Source: Piliocolobus tephrosceles (taxonomy: Eukaryota; Chordata; Mammalia; Primates; Cercopithecidae). Taken from it: a DNA stretch of 64,000 nt. Shown here piece after piece: positions 11,321 to 22,288 of the stretch; position 1 is the first letter of the stretch; each line of letters starts with the position of its first letter. The stretch covers positions 96,921,057 through 96,985,056 of the forward strand of contig NC_045436.1 in assembly GCF_002776525.5 (NCBI RefSeq). The letters are read 5' to 3'. Below the pieces are notes generated by a model that did not search any database, was not told the origin of the DNA, and was given only the letters and a program-made list of their open reading frames with translations. Made by a program: the position numbers and the translations under genes.

Positions 11321-12268
11321 ACCCCGTTTTTCTCTGACTGCTTCTTTTTTTTATTGACAGAGCAAGAATAAGGAGACTTCAGCATATTTTTTTCAGGTTT
11401 TTTATGATATGTTTTTTTTCATAAAACTGTATGACAACTTGGCATTGCCACTCTTTATTCACAGCCCAAATCTGTAACTAAAACAGAAGCCTTGCTCTGT
11501 ATGCATTGTGCCTAGGCTTTGCCAGATAAAATGTAAAGAAAGCCTACATGATAATTCTTTCTGAAATTCCCTTGTTTCTTTGATTCCAAGAAATTATCTC
11601 TTACACTTAATGTTGATGATGTAGAGAAAATTTACTATTTCAGCAAAAGCTAAGCTTGAAAATGGATAAAAGACAGAAAGAGTGCTTTCTCATTTTATCT
11701 CAGGAAATAATAATTCCCAAATGCCCAAGCTAGCAATAAAAAATCCAGGTTATTAAAGTATTACAAGATTGGTAATATAACTGTATGTACTTTAGAAAAT
11801 AATAAAAAGTTTGGATTTCTCGTCAACCATAAAAATGACCTAATATGTCATACAAAAAAATACTTTTTAAAATATTTGCTTTAAAATGTATTTTTGAATG
11901 CTTTCATTGTCATTGAGAGAATGAGTACAAAGGGAACACAAAAGAAACCTAGATTTATCCTAGATATCCAAACAACAAGAATTTGAATCAAGATTCATCT
12001 GCAATGTGACATTAATTTTTGGTACTAAATTAAGATATCACATCTGAATTGAAAGTTAATTTATGTTCACAATGTATGGCTGTCTGATAGATAACAAATA
12101 TACAATGCACTTATATTTTAACATTCCTAACCATACATGTCAAATTAATAATCATAACCTAGTACCTACAAGATCACCAGTACCCACAAGAAAGCAAATT
12201 ATTTTGTAGCAAATGAATGGAATCTAAAACTCAAGAGAGTGGTAACGTTTGACTGTTTTCATGTTTTG
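11321..12268. other. Unassigned AT-rich DNA
   Basis: No gene or repeat family is recognised. Confidence 0.5.
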
Positions 12269-12273
12269 TTTAC

Positions 12274-12642
12274 TGATATGGTTTGGCTGTGTCCCCTCCC
12301 AAATCTCATCTTGAATTGTAGCTCCCATAATTCCCATGTATTGTGGGAGGGACATGGTGGGAGATATTTGAATCATGGTTGCAGTTTCTCCTATACTGTT
12401 CTTGTGGTAGTGAATTGGTTTCACGAGATCTGATGTGATCTTGTGATAAGGAGATTCCTCTTTTGGTTGACTCTCAGTCTCTTGTCTACCATCATGTAAG
12501 ATGTGCCTTTCCTTTTGCCTTCAGTCATGATTGTGAGGCCTCCCCAGCTATGTGAAATTGTAAGTCCATTAAATTCTTTTTCTTTCTCAATTATCCAGTC
12601 TTGGGTATATCTTTATTAGCAGCATGAGAATGGACTAATATA
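12274..12642 (+). mobile_element. MST/THE1-type solo LTR, sense
   Basis: A 369-bp LTR starting 'tgatatggtttggctgtgtcccctcccaaatctcatcttgaattg' and ending '...agcatgagaatggactaatata', where the terminal CA has mutated to TA. The 5-bp target-site duplication 'tttac' is intact (12269-12273 and 12643-12647). No internal sequence flanks it. Confidence 0.95.
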
Positions 12643-12647
12643 TTTAC

Positions 12648-13189
12648 CAGTTTACATTGTAAGTAATTGTGTTTAAACCTTTAAACCTATTGTGTCCTAA
12701 ATGATGATTATGCACATTCTCAAATGAATTGGAGGGTAAAGACAACAAAATAAAGCATGCATCTCAGGTATCTTTCCTGTTCACTTGCATAGAAATAAGA
12801 ATTGCAGCACATAGGAAAACTGTTATGGAAAATATGTGAAGAACATGTCAGGCTGAACATTAGGTAGAAAATAAAGGAATTTTTCAGTGTCATATTTTTA
12901 CTGGACACCAAACTAATAATTTTAAAAGGTGAAACAGAGTGTAAAACATATTAAATTCTTTTCATTTCATAAAATTAAGTTAATGAAAAAATTATGTCTC
13001 AGTTATGATTAAATAACAATGCCTTTTAGTGTATGAACTACATCTTAAAATTTATAGTAAATGAAAACATGTCAGTTCTGATTTTCTATTACAGCTACAG
13101 AAGTATGATAATTAACACTTAGATATATTTTATGTATCTGAGGCAAACATGTCCATAACATATAGAAATTGGTATGATCAGATTTTCAA
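12648..13189. other. Unassigned AT-rich DNA
   Basis: Nothing recognised. Confidence 0.5.
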
Positions 13190-14130
13190 TGATTTTTCTT
13201 TCTTGGTGTCTAGTGGTTTTCCTTTGTGATTATAATTAACATTTTCCTGATGATTAGTATTGTTTAATGTCTTTTTAGGTGATTACGGGACATTCATGAA
13301 TTGCCTTTTTGCAAAATTGTTTAAATTTTTATGGTCATTTCTATTTAATTCATTTTCTCTTTCTTATTGAGGCATAACTGTCCTTAGTTATTTTGAATGC
13401 AAGTCTTTTGTAACACAAATGAATTGTATCTTCTCCGAGTCTGTTCCTGGTCTTTATATATTTATTTACATATATTTTGTCCTTATTTATTGTTGTTGGG
13501 TCTTTGGAAAAATAGAGTTTTTATTACATGTATTTACTTTTTTTTTTCTATTTTTTTGTGTCCTAGCTGCAAGTATTTTTATAGATGAAGATTATTCTCC
13601 TATTTTCTTCCAGAGATTGTATAGTTTGAATCAATTTTGAATAATGTTTTCATAGGGTATTCTACCATTTCTGCCCTTTCAGTACTTTTGAAATGTATTT
13701 CTATTGTTTTCTGGTTATGATTATTTATGTTGATGAATTATCAGTTGCTGTTATTGTTGTTTCTGTGACTATAGTGTGCAACTTTCTACTGCTTCTTTTA
13801 AAAATTTCTCATATATTATGTTTGTAGCAGTTTTTCTATAATTGCCAGTTCTTTTCATTTCTATGTAATATCTTGTCTGTTATTTTTCTCTTGACTTGTT
13901 GTCTAGTTTATTAATCTTTTATTCTGCTTAATTAGGCTGTAAAATTATTCAGGGGTGCTAATTGTAATTATTTTTAACCTCATATCTATAATTGTAATTT
14001 GATATTTTATGATTTGTAGTTCCAGATTAAAATATTATAATTTGAGGGCCTATAATTCATAGTTCCTGTAAAGTTTGTATTTAATAACTATAATACATGG
14101 ATTTTCAGTATATGTTTCTAAATTTTTTTT
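13190..14130 (-). mobile_element. Strongly degraded LINE-1 (L1M), antisense
   Basis: Loose matches to antisense L1 ORF2/3' sequence occur, for example 'gtgtcctagctgcaagtatttttatagatgaagattattctcc' and 'ttccagagattgtatagtttgaatcaatt'. The second half (13650-14130) resembles another antisense L1M segment. Divergence is high, and frames such as 13397-13640 are leftovers with no protein identity. Confidence 0.45.
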
Positions 14131-14148
14131 CTTGTTGAGAACTCCATG

Positions 14149-14521
14149 TGTATTAATCCACTTTCATGTGCTATAAAGAACTGTCCAAGACATGGTCATT
14201 TATAAAGGAAAGAGGTTTAATTGACTCACAGTTCAGCATGGTGGGGAGGCCTCAGGAAACTTGCAATCACGCCAGAAGGTGAAGAAGCAAGGCACCTTCT
14301 TCACAAGGCGGCAGGAAGGAGAAGTGCGGAGCAAAGAGGGAGGAGTCCCTTATAAAACCATCAGATCTTATGAGAACTCACTATCACGAGAACAGCATAG
14401 GGGAAATGGCCCCCAAGATTCAATTACCTCCTGGTCTCCCTTGGCATGGGGGATTATGGAGATTGTGGAGATTACAGTTCAAGATGAGATTTGGGTGGTG
14501 ACACAAAGCCTAAACATATCA
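14149..14521 (-). mobile_element. MST/THE1-type solo LTR, antisense
   Basis: It runs from 'tgtattaatccactttcatgtgctataaagaactg' to 'taaacatatca', 373 bp. The flanking 5-mers 'ccatg' (14144-14148) and 'tcatg' (14522-14526) are a one-mismatch target-site duplication. The 104-codon frame at 14261-14575 is a translation of the LTR. Confidence 0.92.
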
Positions 14522-14526
14522 TCATG

Positions 14527-15509
14527 TAATGTAATTGTTTATTGCATTCTAGATGCTGTCTATGGAAAATATTAGTGATATTTTGAGACTCCTATTGATC
14601 TTCCTCCAGAGAACATTTAGTTTGCTAATCCCAGTTTAGAAGAGGCATGGAAGATCACCACTAATTTAACTATAATTTGATTAATTAGAAGCTCCTCCTT
14701 GGGTGTAGTTTTTTGGGTGTTGCTTCTTCAGTTCAGAACTTTTTTCTTGCCCAATAGTTACATTCACATATTCTTGAAATTTAAGTCCTAATGGTATCAG
14801 CAATGTGAAGCTTCTCTTCTCTCCCTGAGATAGATTTAAAAGAATATTTACCTTATTTTTTACTGAACATACTACTTCTCTATATTTCTGCAAATATAAT
14901 GTACTATTTATATCTTTCTACTGGATTCTAAAGTCTTTGAGAATAGCTAATGTGTCATTTGCTTTTTATATCTGGAGTATTTAGCAAGATTTGTGCAAGA
15001 GTATTGGTATTTTAAATATTTTATAAATGTATAAATTTTTATATATTTTAATAAATATTTTTTGCACAGCTATATTATGCTTTGCACATAGGTTTCTGGG
15101 GATAGATAGATGAATAAACTCTCCTTTAAAGTTTCTAGTATTTCATATTGTATTATGCTGACAGAGAAATATCTCTTCCTTCACTAAGTGGTGCACCATT
15201 TGTTGAATGTTTTTAAATATAAATTACTTTTGCACCAGAGAGTGGAAAATGTTGAATTTTCTTGGGAGTGAAATGGTATCAGAAATTATTTCCCAAGGGG
15301 ATAATTATATGAGCTGAAATAAAATGCTGGGTATATTAGCTATTTCGACAGAAGGGAGAAGACATTATTCAGGGAAAAAATAATACATACAAAAAGATGA
15401 AAATGTGAAAGAGCACTAGATATTTTTTTGAATAACCCTATGGCTAATATGAACTTGAAAGTAAAACAGGGGCCAGATCATTGGAGCATTTCACATCTTA
15501 ATGATTAAG
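14527..15509. other. Unassigned AT-rich DNA
   Basis: No gene seen. The stretch 15058-15125 is loosely like an ancient L2/MIR-era repeat, but too weakly to assign. Confidence 0.45.
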
Positions 15510-15522
15510 AATCACCTCTTAA

Positions 15523-15810
15523 CCTGTAATCCCAGCACTTTGGGAGTCCGAGAAGGGCGGATCATGAGATCGGAAGATTGAGACCATTCTGGCTAACACG
15601 GTGAAACCCCGTCTCCACTAAAAAATACAAAAACTAGCCGGGCGAGGTGGCGGGCACCTGCAGTCCCAGCTACTCGGGAGGCTGAGGCCGGAGAATGGCG
15701 TGAACCCGGGAGGCGGAGCTTGCAGTGAGCTGAGATCCGGCCACTGCACTCCAGCCTGGGCGACAGAGTGAGACTCCGTCTCAAAAAAACCAAACAAACA
15801 AATAAAAAAC
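15523..15810 (+). mobile_element. AluY, Old World monkey type, slightly 5'-truncated
   Basis: The element begins at 'cctgtaatcccagcac', about 20 bases into the Alu consensus, and ends in an A-rich tail. A 13-bp target-site duplication 'aatcacctcttaa' flanks it (15510-15522 and 15811-15823). It carries 'gagatccggccactgcactcc', the variant I associate with cercopithecid AluY subfamilies. CpG sites are well kept, consistent with youth. Confidence 0.95.
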
Positions 15811-15823
15811 AATCACCTCTTAA

Positions 15824-18074
15824 TTATTTTGTTAATAAGGCTGCATGGCAGGGGAAAGGCATCATTACATATCCATTTAAAAAATATAATTGTAGTTTTA
15901 ATATGTAATTGGAGTTATAATATGAATCATGAGGGTACAGAAAGAGCATTGTAGCATTCCTGAAGTGGCAAGTAAGGAACCTCTAAAGAAAGTAGGGGGA
16001 ATGGAGAAGAAAAGATAGGATTAAAATACGTTTGTGATTATTTTAATGATGATTTGCATTAAAGATGCTTAGGTTTTTTTTTTTTTTTCATTTCATTGTC
16101 ACTCAATTAGTGCCACTTTCACACTGAATTTTGATCATTCTGATTATGATCATGTTCATCCATTCATTCAGTAATTACTTAAACCTTATTATATACAGTT
16201 GACTACTATTCCAGTTACTGGGATTAAGTAGCGTATTAAAAAGCAACAAAATTATTTCCTGCTAGCATTGTGTTTATCTTTTGGTGGAATGTAAGGAAGT
16301 GGTTTGTTAAGGGTGGACATCTTGAAGATGAAATATATTAGGCTGTGTATTAATTCTTGTGATGTCACATTTAGGTAACATTGATGGGTATAATTTTATA
16401 ATAGCTCCTGCTGTATTTTGTGTTTTTATTTCTTAATTTCATAAATTTCAACAAATACTTTCTTCTTTGCTTCCGGAAATTAAAAAGTCATTCTCACGAG
16501 TAAATGGATAAGATTTAAACAACTAATTAACTTTAGACCAATTGCCAGCGGAGAATAAGGTCTTCTAGTATTGACATGCTACTAAGAGTTGGCATACTTT
16601 TTTCATTTCCCATGGTACATGTCAGAATGCTTCTCACCATGTTCAGAGCAAAATTCTGACAAGTCTGTTTATAAGAAATGACACTAGACACTGCTAGCAT
16701 ATAAAAGAAAATCAAATCTCATATGGAGAAATGTGCCAATGTCATTTAAGCTAGTATTCAGCTGGACCTGTACCAGGCACTGTTGTTAAAGGTAATTTTG
16801 AATTTTTTTAAACCACACATCTCACGGATTTCTTCTGTTCCCAATGCATATTTTAGACTTATGCACAACAATTAGCACTTGTCCCTTTTGATAGACCTAG
16901 AATGTAAATGATTAGAATTCATAAAGCAAAAGAAAACAAAACTTTGCTAGTTGGTCAACTCTTGCTCTAAGCAAATATCAACATATTATTTCTAATGAAA
17001 ATTGAAATTTAATGATGAAGAGTGTGTGTGAATTTTTAGGTCTTCATTAAAATATTCTACTAAAAGAAATGAACCCAAATAAGCCTTTTACTCCCTTTCT
17101 TCTCTGAATAAAATTCAAACCCCACTTTTCAAAAAATAATCATTGCTTGTTACATGAAGATTTTAGACATTAATTTTGAATTTCAAACATATACCAAGAA
17201 GGGTTCTTGGAAACTATTAATTGTTTGAAGCTGGTCAGTAACTATACAGTAGTATTATGATGAGTATTTACTGCAAAAATACCTCAAAATGAAAAAGCTC
17301 CTTTTGTTATATTCTGCTTAATTTAGTCATACTATGTTCAGTGTAAAATGAGTTCTTATTTTCCCCATGATCAAATTGAATATCAAAACATACTTTTATT
17401 GTTTATTTTCCCTTTGTATATTACTTTGTCAAAATAATGTTGATAGTAATAAAATAAGAATCTATCTCAGTTGTAACTTTCTTTGAACTAATAGCTTCTA
17501 GGTTACTTTGGTTTAGCGCACTAGTGAATCAGAGAAACAGTAACAAATATTGGGAATGCATTTTTAGTCTTCTAAAATAATGTTTAGTTACTCACAAATA
17601 AAAAAAAAAAACTAAAGATTTTAGCATCACTAGACAGGAAATGGCATACTGTTTACAAATTAAGTGTAAATAATAATATGATACTTTGCAATTCTATAAC
17701 ATCTAAGGATTTCAAGGCTTTTTATAGATATGATTTGCCACAATTTTGTTGTTAGAAGGAATAAAAGATAAAAGTTTAATAATCCATTGATTGAAATGGG
17801 CAATAAAGCATGTTTTAATGGAGAAAAAATTGTTGAAATAAAAAAAAAAAAAAAACCCTAAATAATTGGGTCCTCTTGGGTGGGTTTTTCTATTATGTTA
17901 CATTCTGATAGCTTTCCTGTGGTTATTTTCTGTTGTATTTCCTCATGCTATTTCACATGAATTATGAATCATAAATGAAACATTTATATGAATGTTTTAC
18001 ATGTTCGCTTGTTGCATTAGCAGAATTTCTAGACAGTCCTCAGGATCCCTGGGTTATATAATTTTAAGGAATCT
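15824..18074. other. 2.2 kb of mostly unassigned AT-rich DNA
   Basis: No gene seen. 16155-16310 ('catccattcattcagtaattactt...ccagttactgggattaagtagcg') resembles a widespread mammalian-age repeat but is too eroded to name. T- or A-runs occur at 16075-16089 and 17840-17855. Confidence 0.45.
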
Positions 18075-18390
18075 GATCATGGTGGCTCACACCTCCCAGC
18101 ACTTCAGGAGGTTGACATGGGAGGGTTGCATAAGCCCAGGAGTTTGAGACTAGCCTGGGAGACATGGTGAGACCCTTTCTCTACAAAGAAAATAAAAATA
18201 AAAAGATTATCTAGGTATGGTCCCAGACACTTGGGAGTGTGAGGTAAGAGGATTGCTTGAGTTCAGAAGATTACTTCCAAAGTGATCTTGATTACACCCC
18301 TTCACTCCAACCTGGATGATAGAGCAAGATGCAATCTTAAAAAGAAAAAAGAAAAAAGAAAAAAAAAAAAAAAACAAGCAAACAAAAAAG
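18075..18390 (+). mobile_element. AluJ, old and degraded
   Basis: An Alu dimer with many mutations: 'gatcatggtggctcacacctcccagcacttcagg', 'agtttgagactagcctgggagacatggtgagacc' and a right arm ending 'cttcactccaacctggatgatagagc', followed by an A-rich tail. High divergence fits AluJ. Confidence 0.88.
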
Positions 18391-19273
18391 AAAATTCTAC
18401 AAATGCCTACATGCCTTACACCAAAGTCTCCTAGTCTTCAACAGTTTTTAAACCCTTGATAAAGTCACTTTCTTTTTATTTGATTCTAGTGGAGAGCATT
18501 GTTTCATACATAATTACCCTGGCTGCCTGAAATATGTGAGTCCTTTGTAATTGTGATACTTCTGCTGCCCATTGTTGTCTGAAATTAAGTCTTCATATAT
18601 GTTTTGAGTTAATAGGAAATAGCTTACTCTTATTATCAGATGGTTTTCTCATATCCAGACCTACCTCTTGTATTTGCAGCACATGGATAAAATTGGAGGT
18701 TCACATATGCATACTTAAATATTTAAAATTACAAATAAACAAATGACTATATACAAAATGTGGTCTATCCTAAGTTGAAAAATATACTTTCATAGGAAAT
18801 ACATAGCTCACAACGTAAACAATGCACTGTAATCCTCAACAACCATGTGCAACTATTGGAAGTATTTTGTTACTTTGTGATTATCATTGGGATCATGTAT
18901 TGGGTGGGGCACAAAAAACAATAAAAGAGGCCATTGACACTATCCAGAAAAAATGTTTTGTCATGCAAGAATCTCTGTCTTTAATAAGACCTGAGAAGAC
19001 AGACTTGCCATGTTAATAATTTGTCCTTTCTCTTAACAAAACACCTCCCTGCTCAAATACTGCCACACACCAGTCCCCATACACAGTATCTATTTGCGAT
19101 GCTGGAAGTAGCCTAAACTGCATTTTGTTTTTATATCAAAGCAGAAAAGATGAGGAGAGACTATCTCCTTCTTCTGGAATGCATTAATATCTAAAGTATT
19201 TAAGGTTGTTGGTTTTGCTATGCCAGACTTGAAGGCTAGATCCTGAGGAATACCTGAAAGTTTTAAAGTCCTA

Positions 19274-19276
<3 letters not shown>
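18391..19276. other. Unassigned DNA
   Basis: Nothing recognised. Confidence 0.5.
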
Positions 19277-19339
<63 letters not shown>

Positions 19340-19340
19340 A
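19277..19340. repeat. (GT)n(GA)n compound microsatellite
   Basis: A GT run of about 48 bases passes directly into GAGAGA...A. The opposite-strand frame across it gives a Thr-His run and is an artefact. Confidence 0.97.
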
Positions 19341-19722
19341 TTACAACTGAGATACATTCTTTTTTTTTATTATTGATCAATATTATTCTGACAAGGTAAT
19401 ACACAATGGAAAATAAGAGAGATTGAGAACATCTAAAGCACAGGTCTCAGGTTACAGGCTCCTCTTGCCTTACAGTGTCATCTACATGGTTCTTTCCTTC
19501 AAATGTAGCCCTCTGCACCTCAGTATCACTCTATGCATGGAACAAATGCCCCTTTGGGCATTGAAGCTTTTTGTTTAGGTAGGTCTTTTCTATATAATTT
19601 ACTTATATACTCCTGATAATTTCTCAAAGGCCTTATTATTCTTCCTTCCAGAACAACCTTCTTTCAACCCTCCCAAACCCCACTCCCACCCACGATCAAA
19701 CACGTATATGTTTGAACTGGTT
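19341..19722. other. Unassigned DNA
   Basis: Nothing recognised. The stretch is somewhat richer in C than its surroundings near 19640-19700. Confidence 0.45.
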
Positions 19723-19735
19723 CAGACTAACTTTA

Positions 19736-20056
19736 TTATTCATTTATTTATAATTAATTAATACATAATTGAGATAGAGTCTCTGTCACCCATGCTGGAG
19801 AGCACCCACACAATCTTGGCTCACTGCAACCTCCATCTCCCAGGTTCAAGGGATTCTCAGATTCTCATGCCTCAGCCTCTAGGAAGCTGAGACTACAGGT
19901 GCATGCCACCATGCCCAGCTAATTTTTTGTATTTTTAGTAGAGACAGCGTTTCACCGTATTGGCCAGGCTGGTCTTAAACTCCTGGCTTGAAGTGATCCA
20001 CCCGCCTCGGCCTCCCAAAGTGTTGGGATTACATGTGTTAGCCACGGTGTCCAGCC
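19736..20056 (-). mobile_element. AluS-type, full length, antisense
   Basis: Antisense Alu from 'gagatagagtctctgtcacccatgctgg' to 'gccacggtgtccagcc'. It has a perfect 13-bp target-site duplication 'cagactaacttta' (19723-19735 and 20057-20069). Confidence 0.95.
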
Positions 20057-20069
20057 CAGACTAACTTTA

Positions 20070-21359
20070 AATTGTTTTCCCACAGACTTTCTGGATTCCA
20101 TGCAAATGAAAATAGACTACCATTTTAAGTGTTCCTGAACAACCTCTGACTTGTGAGAAGTTTCACAGATTTTTACACTCACCCCAGCCTTCAGCAAAGG
20201 ACTCTACTGAGATATATCACCTTATTCTGTAGACTATAGCTAGTGCTTTTTCTCTGGAAGCCTCAGGAATTATTGCCACATATAACTTGAGCACTTTCTC
20301 TGTAAGAAAATAACAATATAATGTAAAATTAGATTGCATATGTTATCTTAAATCCTTACACTAAATGTTGCCATTTTATTTATGGTCATTTCCACACAAA
20401 AAAATATGAAAATTACAAGTTATTGCAAACCCTTTGTTTATATGGAAGCATCCACTGACATTTAAATTTGGGGGACATGAATTTTGCTATGTTAGCATTA
20501 AATTAAACTGTACTCACTTTCACCTCAAAGTTATTACAAAAATCAACTCAACTGGTAATGTTTCTGGAAGAAAGATGTCAAAATTTTTGGATTTTTTCTT
20601 AACCGTCTACAGAATATTTTCTACCTAGAGAAAGGGAGAATGATATTAAGTGGGCTGAAATTTATTAAGAAAAGAGATAATAAGAAACACTGTTTGGTCA
20701 AGAGATTGTGTTTCTAAGAAAACGTGAGATAAATACATCTTAGTATTAGGAAAGCATTGTTTAGCATTTGGTCTACAAAAAGTAATTACTGTATCTTTTA
20801 ATCAATATTTACTATTTATCATGTCAAAGAAATTTGCTGGGTCATAATCATAGTAAGCCCATATTTGCAGTAGTATCTTAATTTTTTGATACCTGCTTGC
20901 TTTATAGAAGATACATATATAAATATACCCTATAAAGAGACATAATTAAGAAGATGAAAGTAAAAAATTATTAAAATATTAATTTCAAGGTTTTGGGGAT
21001 AAAAGTAATGGCAAATGACTCTTTTCTGCTTCTACATATTCTCTGTATTAACTGGCAGGATGATAGTAATGACTGTCATCTTAGTTTAACAATGAGCAAT
21101 TAAGTATCACCTAAATTTGACAGAGCATATGGTACCAAAAGCTGTAGCGTGCACTCTAAGAAATGATACAGCTTCTGTTTCTAGTGAGGATAAAAATAAA
21201 TTTATGTTGAATGTTAATGGAATGTTTTCTGTTTCTTCTATCAGATACTTCTTTCAAGTGTACAATGGATGATAGAAATGAATATTTTTCATGCTGCTTA
21301 AATGGGATCATTATCTCCTTTCTTCGGATAAAAAGAAATCCAGAAAATATGATCCCAGT
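20070..21359. other. 1.3 kb of unassigned AT-rich DNA
   Basis: No gene or repeat family is recognised. Confidence 0.5.
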
Positions 21360-21633
21360 TGTCTTAGTCCATTTTGTGTTGCTATAACACTATTCCCTAG
21401 GCTACAGAATTTATAAAGGTTTATTTGGCTTATGATCCTGCTGGCTGGAAAGACGAAGATTGAGCAGCTGCTTCTAGTGAGGACCTTACGCTACTTCCTC
21501 TCATGGCAGAAAGCAAAAGAAGACCGTATGTTGAGAGAGGAAACAAGGGATGAAAACTAGGGAAGCCAGGCTCTTTTTAACAACCCTCTGTCATGGACAC
21601 TCATTTGTTTCTCCAAGAGCAAGAACATATTTC
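21360..21633 (-). mobile_element. MLT1-type MaLR LTR, first part
   Basis: The antisense LTR starts 'tgtcttagtccattttgtgttgctataacac' and includes 'ctacagaatttataaaggtttatttggct'. It is cut at 21633 by a retroviral LTR and resumes at 22134/22139. Confidence 0.8.
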
Positions 21634-21753
21634 TGTTTGGAGGAACAGAGGCAAGATGGCGCACTTCCGGGTTCTTCATCACCAACTTTTCCGGCCTGCG
21701 CAAATATGCACCTGGCGCCCGGGAAGGTGCAGACCAACTGGGCATGCGCTAGG

Positions 21754-21761
21754 TGACGTCA
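21754..21761. promoter_or_regulatory. Consensus CRE (TGACGTCA) in the solo LTR
   Basis: The palindrome 'tgacgtca' is an exact CREB/ATF consensus site with its CpG intact. Its position 297 bases upstream of the LTR AATAAA fits the U3 region. Function is inferred only from the motif. Confidence 0.55.
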
Positions 21762-21870
21762 ATCCGAAGAGACCAAGATTTACCTGGTGGCACCTGCGGA
21801 ACGCCCCCAGACACGTCTGTGCCCTGCCTATTGCCCTGCCACTCCCAGAAAAGCCGCTCGCAGCCAGCCG

Positions 21871-21930
21871 GCCGTGTGGACTTCCCAGCCCCCCACTCCG
21901 GCCGTGGGGACTTCCCAGCCCCCCACTCCT
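21871..21930 (+). repeat. 30-bp tandem duplication in the LTR
   Basis: Two head-to-tail copies of 'gccgtg(t/g)ggacttcccag...' that differ at only two positions. Tandem enhancer repeats of this size are typical of the U3 part of retroviral LTRs. Confidence 0.9.
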
Positions 21931-22050
21931 GTCGGGACTGCATTAGGAACTCTGTCCCAGAGCTCCACAGGGCGACTCTCTTGGCCTCCTTTGCCGGAGG
22001 CTGACAGACCTCTCCCTACCCACCTTCTTCCCTGAAGCTAGGTGACCAAA

Positions 22051-22056
22051 AATAAA
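22051..22056 (+). promoter_or_regulatory. Polyadenylation signal of the solo LTR
   Basis: 'aataaa' 83 bases before the LTR end, in the place expected for the R region, followed by T/G-rich sequence. Confidence 0.55.
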
Positions 22057-22138
22057 TTTGCAGTTTTGCTCCTACCCTTGCCTACTCACTGGTTCTTTTG
22101 TGCCCACTCTGGTGGTCTTAGAAAAACAAATCAATTTC

Positions 22139-22288
22139 AACCCCATAGGAGGGTTTTAACTTATTTATGAGGGATCCACTCCCATGACCCAAACACCTTC
22201 TCCAGCGGCCCACTCTCAATACTGCCACATTGGGGATCACGTTTCAATATGAGTTTTAGATGAGACAAACAATATTCAAACCATAGCA
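22139..22288 (-). mobile_element. MLT1-type MaLR LTR, second part
   Basis: Resumes with 'aaccccataggagggttttaac' and runs through 'gggatccactcccatgacccaaacacc' to 'caatattcaaaccatagca', the standard end of an antisense MLT1-type LTR. Confidence 0.8.

Larger units (their letters stand above)
21634..22133 (+). mobile_element. CpG-rich 500-bp solo retroviral LTR
   Basis: The segment begins TG (tgtttggagg) and ends CA (aaacaaatca), is 500 bp long and is flanked by the 5-bp direct repeat 'atttc' (21629-21633 and 22134-22138). It sits in an MLT1-type LTR whose two halves continue on either side. GC and CpG content are far above the surroundings, suggesting a young insertion. Inside are a YY1-like 'aagatggcg' (21653-21661), an ETS-like 'cacttccgg' (21662-21670), a consensus CRE 'tgacgtca' (21754-21761), two tandem 30-bp units (21871-21900, 21901-21930), the second with a kB-like 'gggacttccc', and 'aataaa' at 22051-22056. 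The last fixes plus-strand polarity. No gag, pol or env is present. I cannot name the family; a class I ERV of catarrhine monkeys is my best guess. Confidence 0.82.

Noticed and set aside
19090..19404. 104-codon frame with a Thr-His repeat
   Set aside because: It reads through the (GT)n microsatellite on the opposite strand.
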